A DNA stretch of 54,086 bases from assembly GCA_017743475.1 (NCBI GenBank), contig JAGHYV010000027.1, forward strand, positions 1 to 54,086, written 5' to 3'. A program made the translations under genes and the position numbers. Positions 36,202 through 45,165 of the stretch are shown here, piece by piece. Position 1 is the first letter of the stretch. The number at the start of each line of letters is the position of its first letter. This DNA is from Roseiflexus sp. Its GTDB lineage: Bacteria; Chloroflexota; Chloroflexia; Chloroflexales; Roseiflexaceae. A model generated the notes under the pieces. It was not told the DNA's origin. It saw only the letters and a list, made by a program, of their open reading frames with translations, and searched no databases.

Positions 36202-36964
36202 ATGGGCATGCCCCTGTCTCCGACAGGTCGCTTCGTCGCGTTGACTACTCATGTGGGCTTCCGGGCGCACATCGTATCAAACCACGATAGATATCGGACA
36301 TTTCTGGTTGGGCAACAAATTGATGTCGAGGCGTCACGGTTATGCACCCCGACTTCCATACTGGAAGGAGCGGTTTGCAGACCGCTTCTTCCGCCTGTTC
36401 GTGGAACTTCGCACTGCCTCAAGGATGGCGCATACGTGTTTGAATCACCGGTCTAGGCGACCAGTGCCAGGGCTTTTCAACGTTTTCACCCTACCCTGCG
36501 GTAATAAGGAGATTGGAACGAAGAAAAGAGCGGTGAGCGAGAGAGTTGGGTGCCTAACCCGTTCGCAGCGCGTGCGAAGGCACGTAGCTTCCCGTACCGA
36601 GGGTGGTCTGCGACCACCCCCACCTGTTGTCTCACCGAGTCATGCCCGTCACCGCACGGTAGGGGCAGGTTCCAAACCTGTGCTGATGCGCCAAACGATA
36701 GGTTCCAACCACGTACCGCACAATGCGGGCCAGCGGCCCGCGCACCCAGGCGCCTGCGTGTGGGGTCGTCCCGCGCTCGTCGCGTCTGCGAGGGCAAGAT
36801 GCCCGCGCTCAAAGGAGAAATGTGAACACTTTCTGTTGCGGTAGTGCAACCCAAAGGACTATCTACGTCTTTCGCCCACGTATCACATGCGTCGGCAGCA
36901 CACACGCAGCCCTGCCAGGACCTGCCGTCCACTCCGGTGCAGTAGTGCCGTATCCTCGACCGTT
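36202..36964. repeat. Hairpin-rich intergenic tract (family C)
   Basis: No credible gene between the Asp-box remnant and the metzincin. The tract holds a series of short near-perfect palindromes separated by 30-100 bases: GCGGTTTGCAGACCGC (about 36371), GGTGGTCTGCGACCACC (about 36602), CAGGTTCCAAACCTG (about 36666) and GCGGGCCAGCGGCCCGC (about 36726), with GGGCAAGATGCCCGCGC near 36791. The unit GCGGGCC..GGCCCGCGCACCC repeats the family C element at 25665. These could be protein-binding or mRNA-folding units, or remnants of a repeat. Confidence 0.55.
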
Positions 36965-37042
36965 CGGATCACGACACACCATCGTAATAACTCTCTGCCG
37001 GGTTCTCTGATGTAGACGTTGTGTAGACGCCTCTCCAGTAGG
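36965..37042. repeat. Duplicated 78-base segment, copy 2 (family F)
   Basis: Second copy of the segment at 33872-33949. The minus-strand reading frames of both encode a similar peptide (HNVYI.EPG and LLRW..VIR), but differences are not concentrated at third positions clearly enough to call it coding. It lies 117 bases upstream of the metzincin gene. Confidence 0.65.
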
Positions 37043-37159
37043 ATGCGCACACCATGCATCTTCGCAACAGCGATAGAGCGCAGCGCATCGTCATGTTCTG
37101 ACGAACGAACACTGTGACGCACCGGAAGACCGTTCACACTATTTCAGGAGGCGATTGCG

Positions 37160-40100
37160 ATGAAAACCCCACTGTTCACGTTCCTGCTCATCATCAGCCT
37201 GATGACTGGATTGATCATTCCCGCCTACGCACAGGATGATCCGTCGACGCCTGAAGTGTTCGATGACGAAACAATCCCCGCGTCGGCAGTCCCGTCCGAT
37301 ACACCAGAAATCTGGGGCCAGGATGCTGCTCGGGGTCTGACGCACCACACCTTCGACGTGTTTTGGGCTGCGCAACCAGTATCGTGTGCAGGGCCAGGGG
37401 AAGATTTTCCCAAACCATGCCAGATCCGCAGGCGCACAGCCAATGGCGATGCGTCGTTCAGCCCTGTTCGCACGTTGCACGATGCCGGGAATACCGGACC
37501 ATTCATCCGCTCGAACCTTGCCGTTGACAACACCCATGTGTACTGGATCGGCAGCGACTTTCAGATCAGACGCCTGCCGCGCAGCGCCACAACCGGTACA
37601 GCGCCGGAGGTGATAGGGAGTACGGCATACACGACAGAGACCCTGGAATTCGAAATTGATGTAGACGCCAACCATATCTTCTGGACGGAAAGCAACACCG
37701 CTTCGCCAGTATCCGGCAGGCTGTACCGTATGCCCAAGACAGGTGGTGAACGTCAGCTCATGGCAGAGCGGATAATTACCGGTTTTGGGCAGGGTTACTT
37801 CCGGCAATTACGCGCCGACGGCAATGGTGGTGCATACTATGTGTCTACGTTTCTCAATACTCTGTTTCACACGAGACCCGAAGGTAGCGGCTTTACCTCT
37901 ACTGCTTTGGGAATAGCTGGCGTCGCGTCCTACACCCTTAGCAATGCTCACATCTACTGGGCAGAGAAGCTCGGCAACCTGATCATCAAACGTGCGCCAC
38001 GCAGCAATCCCAGCGCTGTAGAGATGCTGGAGAATCGCGGGAATGTCGGCAACCCGACAGCACTGGTGATCACTGTGGATTCTGAACACGTGTACTGGCA
38101 GGAAATACGTGGCTCGTTCGGACCGATCTTTCGCCGCAGTCTCACCGGTGGCCCGCCTGCGCAGATCACCGATGTGCTGGAGAACGCGTCGGCGCTGGTC
38201 AGCAATGGGCGCTATCTCTTTTGGAACAGCGGCAACATCTACCGTCTGCCGGTCAACGCTTCCACCTGGACGCTCGATCTGGACGTGAGTGGACTGGAGG
38301 TGGTACAGACCATCCAGAATCCCAACAATGATGTTCCACTAGTAAGCGGCAAAGAGACCTTCGTGCGCGTCTTTCCGCGCATACTTAGCAGTACGCCGCC
38401 CAGAACAAACGTCGATCTGTGGCCTAATGTTCTTCTGTACGGAACCCGTGGCGGAACACCGCTGCCTGGATCGCCGCTCGAACCAGTTCATTCCCCCGGC
38501 AATCGCCATAGCGTGGGGACGACAATCAACCGACGCGATGTCAATAACGGCGTCTGGTTCCGCCTGCCAGCTTCATGGACGGATGGAACGGTGCAGCTGC
38601 GTGCCGTCGTTAATCCGCGTCGTGTACAGGCCGAGACAAACTATGCCAACAACGAGGTGACACGCAATACTACGTTTGTGCGCAAGGCGCCTATCTGTCT
38701 CGACATCAAGCCGGTCAGCACTGAGCGTGGTGTAACCATTTCGGCCTGGTCCCTCGATGAGGGAAGACAAAGGTTTATCCGCTCATTCTTCAGGCGCGCT
38801 GAGCAGTTGTTACCTACTCATGAACTGCGCGTCTTTATGCGTGGCGGCAACCCGCTGCGTAAGCCGCGCTGGTATCTCTTCGAGAGCGATCCTTTTGGCC
38901 TTTCGCGCACCAATGCCGATAGCGGGTTGATGCTCTTCCTGCTGAAGGTTTCAACTCTCTTCGACGATAACCTGTGTCCTGATGGCGGCAGAACAATCCG
39001 CACGGTGATGGCGCAGGATTTTCCGGAGCGTGAAGTAAACGGCATGAATCTTGACGATACGGTGCTGTTCTTCACCTTTTGGGAGCCCGCAGGCGGATTC
39101 GCGCAGAATGTGCCGGGCGGCGGTGTGACGCTGGCGCATGAGCTCGGTCATGCGTATGGTCGTAGACACGTCAACTGTCCTCCAGGAGTACCTGACAATG
39201 TAGATAGTGGCTATCCACATCCGCCGTGTCAGCTCGACACCCCTGGACCGAACGAGTATCTCGGTTTTGATGGCTTCCGAACACTCAGTCTCCTTCTTCC
39301 CGACACCACCGGCGATGTGATGTCATACGCGCATCTGATCCCTCGTCCGCGCTGGACATCGAATTACACCTGGCTGGGTCTATTCAACCAGATTAACAAT
39401 CGCAGTTCGGCGGTTGCTGCCACGGAGGTAGAGGCGTCAACGCCGCAGTCCACCCTCTCATTCATTGTTACCGGCTTTATTTCGGGCACGGTCGCCGAGA
39501 TGCGCGAGTCGTTCGAGCTTCCTGAGCCGTTGCTCAGCCAGGTCACAGCTCAGATCAATGCCAGCACGGTGGAAAGCCCCGATTATCGCATCCGCGCCTT
39601 CAACGGAACCACCCTGCTTGTCGATCTGCCGTTGCGCATTGCCAGCGCCGAAGGCGATCTGGGTCCGGGCATGCCGGAACCAGACCTCACCGGTTTCTTC
39701 CAGCGCCTCGATCTACCTGCCCGTCCCACCCGTATCGAGGTAGTGCGGGTGACCGGCGGCAGCGTCATTGGCAGGCTGAACGTTAGCCCGAATCCGCCCA
39801 TAGTGACGATCACTGCACCGACAGCCGGAAGCTCTGTTGATCGCACCCTCACCGTAGGCTGGAACGCCAGCGACCCCGATGGCGGCCTGCTCCATCATAT
39901 GGTGCGCTATAGCGCCGACAATGGCGCCACATGGACGGTAATCGGTCAGGGGCTGACTGCTAATACGCTCACGGTGGACATCAGTAGTCTGCCAGGTGGT
40001 ACGGGGCGCATTCAGGTCATTACCACCGACGGGTTGAACACTGCCATCGCCACCTCCGCCCCCTTCACAGTGGCCCGGCGAATCCCTGAAGTCTCCATCC

Positions 40101-40924
40101 TGCTGAGTGATGGATCGGTCTTCGCCCCTGGTGATCCCATCACCCTGCGCAGCCGCGCCTACGACCCCGAAGATGGTTTTCTGAGCGGCGCGCGGTTGCA
40201 GTGGCAGGTGAGCGGTCCGATCAGTGTCACTGGCGATGGCGATCAATTGACGCTGCTCAACTTGCCTCCCGGTACGTACACGGCGCGACTCCAAGCGACC
40301 GACAGTGATGGCAACACCGGTGAGGGGACGGTGCAGATTACGGTTTCACCCAAGCGCATCACCAATGGTGCAGCGCCAGTTGTCGATGGCTACTGCGATG
40401 ACGCCGCCTACAACGCCGATCCGCATCCCATCTCACTGCGCTACAACGAAGGGACTGCTGAAGCGACTGCGGCGCAGGTGCGTTTCGTGCGGGCGGGGGA
40501 TGTTGTGTATGCCTGCTTCAGTGGTCTGCCGCGCAGCACAAGCACCACAGAAGCGGTCGTCCTGAAATTCGATGTCAACAACAGCGCCGATACGTTCCAG
40601 CAACCGGATGACGTCATCTTCGTGGTGCAACGGGATGGTCGCGCCCTCAGTGGACGTGGCAACGGCGCTACGTCCACGGTGTTCGATCCTGTCACCCAGG
40701 GCATGATTGGCACCGTCAGCGCGACGGCGACAAGCTGGAGCGTTGAGATGCAGATCGAGGTCGCCCGCCTGGGTGGATGGAACAAACTGGTGCGTATGCT
40801 GGTCGCCCATGATCCGGGTGCGGCGTGGCCACGTGGCAGCGTAGCGCACGAGCCTGGGCGCTGGGGGTTGACGATGCTGGGTGAGGTCAGTTACCGGGTG
40901 AACCTGCCGCTGGTTGTCAGGTAA
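37160..40924 (+). CDS. Secreted multidomain metzincin-type metalloprotease
   Basis: A 1254-residue exported protein. A signal peptide ends in IIPAYAQ (about 1-25). A beta-propeller-like region (about 65-375) shows repeated VDxxHVYWI-type strands (DNTHVYWIGSDFQIRRLP, DANHIFWTES). A CARDB-like domain (about 380-510) precedes the protease domain with HELGHAYGRRH (His660, Glu661, His664, His670) and a Met-turn at Met721 (DVMSYAH), the metzincin layout. Ig/PKD-like domains follow (about 870-1070; PPIVTITAPTAGSSVDRTL), then a beta-sandwich resembling carbohydrate-binding family 9 (VDGYCDDAAYNADPHPI) and the tail YRVNLPLVVR. The ATG follows AGGAGGCGATTGCG. Probably degrades protein outside the cell while attached to polysaccharide or the cell surface. 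Confidence 0.87.
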   Translation: MKTPLFTFLLIISLMTGLIIPAYAQDDPSTPEVFDDETIPASAVPSDTPEIWGQDAARGLTHHTFDVFWAAQPVSCAGPGEDFPKPCQIRRRTANGDASFSPVRTLHDAGNTGPFIRSNLAVDNTHVYWIGSDFQIRRLPRSATTGTAPEVIGSTAYTTETLEFEIDVDANHIFWTESNTASPVSGRLYRMPKTGGERQLMAERIITGFGQGYFRQLRADGNGGAYYVSTFLNTLFHTRPEGSGFTSTALGIAGVASYTLSNAHIYWAEKLGNLIIKRAPRSNPSAVEMLENRGNVGNPTALVITVDSEHVYWQEIRGSFGPIFRRSLTGGPPAQITDVLENASALVSNGRYLFWNSGNIYRLPVNASTWTLDLDVSGLEVVQTIQNPNNDVPLVSGKETFVRVFPRILSSTPPRTNVDLWPNVLLYGTRGGTPLPGSPLEPVHSPGNRHSVGTTINRRDVNNGVWFRLPASWTDGTVQLRAVVNPRRVQAETNYANNEVTRNTTFVRKAPICLDIKPVSTERGVTISAWSLDEGRQRFIRSFFRRAEQLLPTHELRVFMRGGNPLRKPRWYLFESDPFGLSRTNADSGLMLFLLKVSTLFDDNLCPDGGRTIRTVMAQDFPEREVNGMNLDDTVLFFTFWEPAGGFAQNVPGGGVTLAHELGHAYGRRHVNCPPGVPDNVDSGYPHPPCQLDTPGPNEYLGFDGFRTLSLLLPDTTGDVMSYAHLIPRPRWTSNYTWLGLFNQINNRSSAVAATEVEASTPQSTLSFIVTGFISGTVAEMRESFELPEPLLSQVTAQINASTVESPDYRIRAFNGTTLLVDLPLRIASAEGDLGPGMPEPDLTGFFQRLDLPARPTRIEVVRVTGGSVIGRLNVSPNPPIVTITAPTAGSSVDRTLTVGWNASDPDGGLLHHMVRYSADNGATWTVIGQGLTANTLTVDISSLPGGTGRIQVITTDGLNTAIATSAPFTVARRIPEVSILLSDGSVFAPGDPITLRSRAYDPEDGFLSGARLQWQVSGPISVTGDGDQLTLLNLPPGTYTARLQATDSDGNTGEGTVQITVSPKRITNGAAPVVDGYCDDAAYNADPHPISLRYNEGTAEATAAQVRFVRAGDVVYACFSGLPRSTSTTEAVVLKFDVNNSADTFQQPDDVIFVVQRDGRALSGRGNGATSTVFDPVTQGMIGTVSATATSWSVEMQIEVARLGGWNKLVRMLVAHDPGAAWPRGSVAHEPGRWGLTMLGEVSYRVNLPLVVR

Positions 40925-40937
40925 ATGCACTCTCCGA

Positions 40938-40965
40938 GGGAAGAGGCGCTGCTGTGCCTCTTCCC
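40938..40965 (+). terminator. Terminator hairpin after the metzincin gene
   Basis: GGGAAGAGGC (40938-40947) and GCCTCTTCCC (40956-40965) form a perfect ten-pair stem with an 8-base loop, 14 bases after the stop codon. A second short GC stem ending CGGGCTTTTTT follows near 40980. Confidence 0.65.
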
Positions 40966-41036
40966 CTATCGGCTCCTTTCGCGGGCTTTTTTATGCGAGC
41001 GCCAACCGCCACTGCATCACCACATGGAGGAAGACA

Positions 41037-41552
41037 ATGAACGTGAGAGTACGCTCCACCAATCGCATCGGCGGTCTCTTTGTTGGGCCAATAATGCTCG
41101 TTCTCGGATTTGGCGCCCTGTTCCTTGGATTGTATGTGCGGACCTTGACTCAGAACGAGATCGCCGCGATGCTTCCGGCAGAGGGCAGGGTGGTCGACAT
41201 CGTCTCTCGCACTACAACATCGGGTGGTGAGCGCAAGACCTACTTCTATCCGGTCGTAGAGTTTCGCACGGCTGGCGGGGAGAGTGTCCGTTTCGAGGGC
41301 AGCACGGGCAGCAACCCATCGTCGTACCGTGTCGGCGATATGGTCAGGGTGCTCTACGACCCGCAAACGCCACAGTCGGCGTTGATCGATTCGTGGGACC
41401 TCTGGTTGCCATCGGGTATCTTCATAGGGGTTGGCGGCTTTTTTGCGCTGATGGGCATCCTCGCCTTGCTCGACGCGCTGGCGGTTCTGCTGAAATGGGG
41501 GGGATTACTCGGATTGCTCGGCATTATTCTGCTGCGGCGGAAACGCACATAG
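41037..41552 (+). CDS. DUF3592 family membrane protein
   Basis: A 171-residue protein. Membrane helix 1 (GGLFVGPIMLVLGFGALFLGLYV), an extracytoplasmic beta domain of the DUF3592 type (AEGRVVDIVSRTTTSGGERKTYFYPVVEF to RVGDMVRVLYDPQTPQSALID), membrane helices 2 and 3 (LPSGIFIGVGGFFALMGILALL and LLGLLGIILL), then RRKRT. The start at 41037 follows GGAGGAAGACA. It is the intact counterpart of the broken gene at 35218. The family's function is unknown; it may act in stress or envelope processes. Confidence 0.85.
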   Translation: MNVRVRSTNRIGGLFVGPIMLVLGFGALFLGLYVRTLTQNEIAAMLPAEGRVVDIVSRTTTSGGERKTYFYPVVEFRTAGGESVRFEGSTGSNPSSYRVGDMVRVLYDPQTPQSALIDSWDLWLPSGIFIGVGGFFALMGILALLDALAVLLKWGGLLGLLGIILLRRKRT

Positions 41553-41986
41553 CGCGCTCCTGCGCCCAATCTGGATGGATTTCGCACCGCTATCCTGCGG
41601 CATCCTGCCTGGATTGCCAGGGTACGCGGGCTTCCAGCCTGCATCCGGCGCAACCGGCAGGCTGCTCAACCAGGAGGAGGCGATGGACGCCACTCCAGCC
41701 TGCGTGATGATGTGGTTTTCTGCATTCCCATGCGCTTTTGCCCTCATCCCCCCTGCCCCCTTCTCCCCTTGTGGGAGAAGGGGGAGTCTGGACGTCCTGA
41801 AGCCCAAAACGAGAGAAGGAACGCAGGGGCTTCCAAAAAATCTACCCCTGTAAGCATCCCCCCTGTCCCCTCTCTCACACGGGGAGAAGGGGGAATTTTA
41901 GCGTCCTGATGCCCGAAACGGCAGATAACACGCAGAGGCTTTCCAATATCCCTGTGCGATCAGGGCACCCCGATGCCAGCTTCCTG
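41553..41986. repeat. Intergenic region with a full family B repeat
   Basis: No gene. Family B runs from about 41712 (TTTTCTGCATTCCCATGCGC) through the hairpin CCCCTTCTCCCCTTGTGGGAGAAGGGG to GGACGTCCTGAAGCCC, AACGAGAGAAGGAACGCAGG and ends near 41858 (CCCCTGTAAGC). A second, more degenerate half follows at about 41860-41935 (CCCCTCTCTCACACGGGG, GCGTCCTGATGCCCG). A family C-like stem GCGGGCTTCCAGCCTGC lies at about 41628. Bases 41936-41986 show nothing. Confidence 0.65.
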
Positions 41987-42949
41987 CTATCGCTCAGGTG
42001 TTCTACTTGTCCTCAAATGACGCCTGGAGATGGTGAATATAGTGTGAATTCCGGGATACTGATCGGTCAGGTGCTGCAAAAAGGCATAGGTGATTGGTGA
42101 GAGTGGCCACTCTTTGTTCCAGATTAGTTTCAACTGACGCTGCAACTCGCAATCGGTCAGCGGCAACAGACGCAGTACCCCCAGGTCTACTTCGTGACGC
42201 ACCACATAGGCAGGCAGGATGGCAAATGCGCTTCCCGCAAGGAGCGCACGTTTGATCGTCTCCGGATTGTCAAACTCACCTACGTACCGCAGGCGAATAC
42301 GGTGCTCCTTCAGCAGTTTGTCGAGCCATGCCCGACTCTGGCTGCCGATCTGCCGCAGGATCACCGGCTGATCATGGAGTGCCTGAATGCTCAGCGATGA
42401 AAACGTCCACCACGGGTGCGCCTGACCAACGACAATGTACTGCTGTACAGTATCTAGCACCAGCACTCCGAAGCACGATGGCAGACGAATGCCATCCAGT
42501 TCGCCTTCGATAAAACCCGCCTCGCACTGGCTTTCGGTCAGAAGATTGATCACCTCAGCAGTCGTACCCGTCTTGATCGAAACTGTAAACTGAGGATAAC
42601 GGATGCGGAACCGTTCCACACACTCTGGCAGCACATAAATGCCAACGCCAGGCGTCGCTGCCAGTGCCAGACTGCCGCTGCTCAGATGTGACACATCGGT
42701 AATCGCTAGTTTCGCCTCTGCCACTAACCTGAAGATCTCTTGCGCATATTGGAGGAGCGTTTCTCCGGCAGGCGTCAACTCAACCCCGCGATGCTTGCGG
42801 ATCAGTAACTGCTTGCCGAACTCTGACTCCAGGTCCTGGATGTGCTGGCTCACATTCGGCTGAGACATCAGGAAATGATCCGCTGCCTTGCTGATGCTGC
42901 CTGCCTGCGCCACATAGACGAACAGTTCGAGTTTGTGCAGGGTTAACAT
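41987..42949 (-). CDS. LysR-type transcriptional regulator
   Basis: A 320-residue LTTR. The N-terminal winged helix is LHKLELFVYVAQAGSISKAA with recognition helix SQPNVSQHIQDLESEFGKQL (about 5-62). The effector domain (about 90-295) starts with SGSLALAATPGVGIYVLP and holds two alpha/beta lobes of the periplasmic-binding type, as in CysB and CbbR. Start 42949; a possible extended -10 (GGTATACT) lies at 42986-42991 on the minus strand. It is divergent from the DUF1641-SQR genes, the usual layout for an LTTR that controls its neighbour, so it probably senses a sulfur compound or redox signal (inference). Confidence 0.92.
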   Translation of the reverse strand: MLTLHKLELFVYVAQAGSISKAADHFLMSQPNVSQHIQDLESEFGKQLLIRKHRGVELTPAGETLLQYAQEIFRLVAEAKLAITDVSHLSSGSLALAATPGVGIYVLPECVERFRIRYPQFTVSIKTGTTAEVINLLTESQCEAGFIEGELDGIRLPSCFGVLVLDTVQQYIVVGQAHPWWTFSSLSIQALHDQPVILRQIGSQSRAWLDKLLKEHRIRLRYVGEFDNPETIKRALLAGSAFAILPAYVVRHEVDLGVLRLLPLTDCELQRQLKLIWNKEWPLSPITYAFLQHLTDQYPGIHTIFTISRRHLRTSRTPER

Positions 42950-43288
42950 AGCATAACTGCAGATAATAGCAGCGATAGCGAAAAGAGTATACCAGAGAAC
43001 GGGCATTTCCAGTATATTTTTTTGGTGCTACTCTTCACCAAAATCCCGCTAGCCACACCCTATGGACAAACGGCATGCCAAAGCAATCCACGACTGTCAA
43101 GTGGTAGCAACCTGATACTGTTGCTGCCTATGCCGACCATCTGGTTGCAGTATGGCGGGAGTCGCTCGATCAGTATGTGCCAGGAAACGCCAGGGACGAC
43201 GGTTGAGAGCGACGATAGCGTTCCTGGCGCACTACGTTTCGACCGAAGCAATAACGGTCCGTCAATCACGCGAAGGAGCAAGTAAGCG
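42950..43288. other. Divergent control region with possible decayed small ORF
   Basis: Contains the LysR promoter region. From ATG 43062 a disrupted reading frame can be followed in pieces: MDKRHAKAIHDCQV, then in a second frame TVAAYADHLVAVWRESLDQY, then back to RATIAFLAHYVSTEAITVRQ, ending at 43284. The pieces have coding-like composition but match no family I know. If real it is another frameshifted gene upstream of DUF1641. The LysR operator cannot be placed with confidence. Confidence 0.35.
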
Positions 43289-43942
43289 ATGACGATCCAA
43301 CAACCGCAATCACAATGGCGCCGTCCGGCAACAGCGCCTCTCCGGTAACGAACGGCAATGGCAAAATCGAAATGCTGGCGCTCATTCTCGCAAAACTCGA
43401 GCGGATGGAACAGCGTCTCGACCACTACGAAGCGCTTATCCAGCAGACGTTGCCCATGGTGGGAATGATGACCGACTCTGTCGATGGATGGATGCACGAT
43501 TTGACGCAATCCGGTATCAATGTCGACGAGCGAGTGAAAGAGACGCTCCGACTTCTTGCCGAACTGACTGCGCCGCAATCGATGGAGACGCTCCATACGC
43601 TGGTGAAGATGCTGCCTACACTAGGTGCGCTAGTCCAGCAAGTGCCGGGTATGGTTGCCACAATGGTGGACACTGGCGATGAACCGGCGATGCGTCTACG
43701 GGAAGCGGGCATCGATATCGAGCATTTGGGGCGAAGAGGATTGCACGCGGTAAAGGCGCTGATTAACTCCAATGTCCTTGAAGATGCAGCAGTTGCAGTT
43801 ATCAGCAACGCTGCCCAGTCATTGGAGGAGAGCGCCTGCACTGCTCGACCCACTTCGCTCTTTGGGTTGATTCGTGCGCTGGGCGGGATTTCTCCTTGCC
43901 TTTGCGAAGTCGTTTGGAAGCCGTTGCAAAACCAGCGCCTGA
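43289..43942 (+). pseudogene. DUF1641 protein with C-terminal indel that fuses it to SQR
   Basis: DUF1641 proteins accompany sulfide and other quinone-linked dehydrogenases; their role is unknown. The body reads LALILAKLERMEQRLDHYEALIQ, DSVDGWMHDLTQSGINVDERV and AGIDIEHLGRRG. Homologues end with about GLLRALRDPDVQRALGFLL. Here the frame goes from FGLIRAL into out-of-register residues, while GFLLAFAKSFG can be read in another frame down to the natural TGA at 43940. About 20 bases seem to be missing near 43885. The open frame then runs straight into SQR. The ribosome site AAGGAGCAAGTAAGCG precedes ATG 43289, whereas the open frame starts at ATG 43315 in a different register, so a second indel near the start is possible. 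Confidence 0.7.
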
Positions 43943-43953
43943 GGAGGTCATCA

Positions 43954-45144
43954 ATGTCATCCCATTACCCCATCGTGATTGCTGGCGGCGGCACAGCAGG
44001 ATTGACTGTCGCTGCTCAACTGGTCAATGCTATTGACCCATCTCGGATTGCCCTTATCGAGCCAAGTGAGTACCATTTCTACCAGCCGCTCTGGACGCTT
44101 GTCGGCGGTGGAGTTTTCCCGAAGGAAGAGTCGATGCGTCAGGAAGCAGACTATATCCCGGCTGGCGTAACGTGGATTCAGGAGTACGTTACTGCGTTTG
44201 ATCCAGATCAGAACTTGGTCGCTCTCAAGAATGGCGATACCATGTCCTACAATTACCTGGTGGTGGCGCTCGGCATTCAGATCGATTGGGACAGAGTGAA
44301 GGGCTTGCGCGAGGCGCTGGCGGAGTGCAATGGCGTGTGCAGTAACTATTCCTACGAGACGGTGAATCGCACCTGGGACAATATTCGCTCATTCAGAGGA
44401 GGCGTTGCGGTCTTTACCCAACCATCGACCCCTATCAAGTGTGGCGGCGCGCCCCAGAAGATTGCATACCTCGCTGATGATTACTTCCGCCGCGCCGGGG
44501 TGCGCAACAAGAGCGTGATCAAGTTCTTTTCCGGTACTGGCGGCATCTTCTCAGTCAAAAAATACGCCGACGCCCTCTCTGCTGTGTGCCGTCGCAAAGG
44601 GATCGAAACATACTTCCAGCACGAGCTGGTTGAGATCGATCATCGCCGAAAAGAGGCGGTTTTCCAGAAACTGGCGAATGGCGAACGAGTCACAGTGCAC
44701 TACGACATGATCCATGTCACACCGCCGATGAGCAGCCCAGATGTTATCAAGCAGAGCAAGCTCGCCGCTTCGACCGGTTGGGTCGACGTTGATCAATTCT
44801 CGTTACAGCACGTGCGTTATCCCAACGTTTTCGCGCTCGGCGATTGCAGCAACCTGCCAACATCCAAGACCGGCGCTGCCATTCGCAAACAGGCGCCGGT
44901 GCTGGTGGAAAATCTGCTCGCGGCAATGGATGGGCGACCACTTGAAGCCATCTACGACGGATACACTTCCTGCCCACTGGTGACCGGCTATGGCAGCCTG
45001 ATCCTCGCCGAGTTCGACTACCGGTTGACGCCGAAGGAGTCGTTCCCGTTTGATCAGTCGAAGGAGCGCTATAGCATGTATGCGCTAAAGGCCTATGGTC
45101 TACCGGCTATGTATTGGAACGGCATGCTACGTGGGCGCATGTGA
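43954..45144 (+). CDS. sqr: Sulfide:quinone oxidoreductase, type II
   Basis: A 396-residue flavoprotein that oxidises sulfide and passes electrons to membrane quinone. FAD-binding GGGTAGLTVAAQL at the start and ALGDCSNLPTSKTGAAIRKQ near 295-313. The two redox-active cysteines expected for type II SQR are Cys163 (PIKCGGAPQK) and Cys340 (YTSCPLVTGYG). Long stretches (HVTPPMSSPDVIK, PFDQSKERYSMY) match the mitochondrial SQOR group. The start at 43954 follows GAGGAGGTCATCA, an independent ribosome site, although the frame upstream is open into DUF1641 because of the indel there. Operon with the following MBL/rhodanese gene. Confidence 0.93.
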   Translation: MSSHYPIVIAGGGTAGLTVAAQLVNAIDPSRIALIEPSEYHFYQPLWTLVGGGVFPKEESMRQEADYIPAGVTWIQEYVTAFDPDQNLVALKNGDTMSYNYLVVALGIQIDWDRVKGLREALAECNGVCSNYSYETVNRTWDNIRSFRGGVAVFTQPSTPIKCGGAPQKIAYLADDYFRRAGVRNKSVIKFFSGTGGIFSVKKYADALSAVCRRKGIETYFQHELVEIDHRRKEAVFQKLANGERVTVHYDMIHVTPPMSSPDVIKQSKLAASTGWVDVDQFSLQHVRYPNVFALGDCSNLPTSKTGAAIRKQAPVLVENLLAAMDGRPLEAIYDGYTSCPLVTGYGSLILAEFDYRLTPKESFPFDQSKERYSMYALKAYGLPAMYWNGMLRGRM

Positions 45145-45165
45145 AACTTCATCAAGGAGTATGCC

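Noticed and set aside
36202-36964. Open frames between the Asp-box remnant and the metzincin
   Set aside because: They run across palindromes and repeats, lack coding composition, and overlap one another in several frames.
43315-45144. A natural DUF1641-SQR fusion protein of 609 residues
   Set aside because: The linking residues are out of frame relative to the DUF1641 family, the family ending can be read in another frame down to a stop, and SQR has its own ribosome site. It is annotated as two genes with a lesion.
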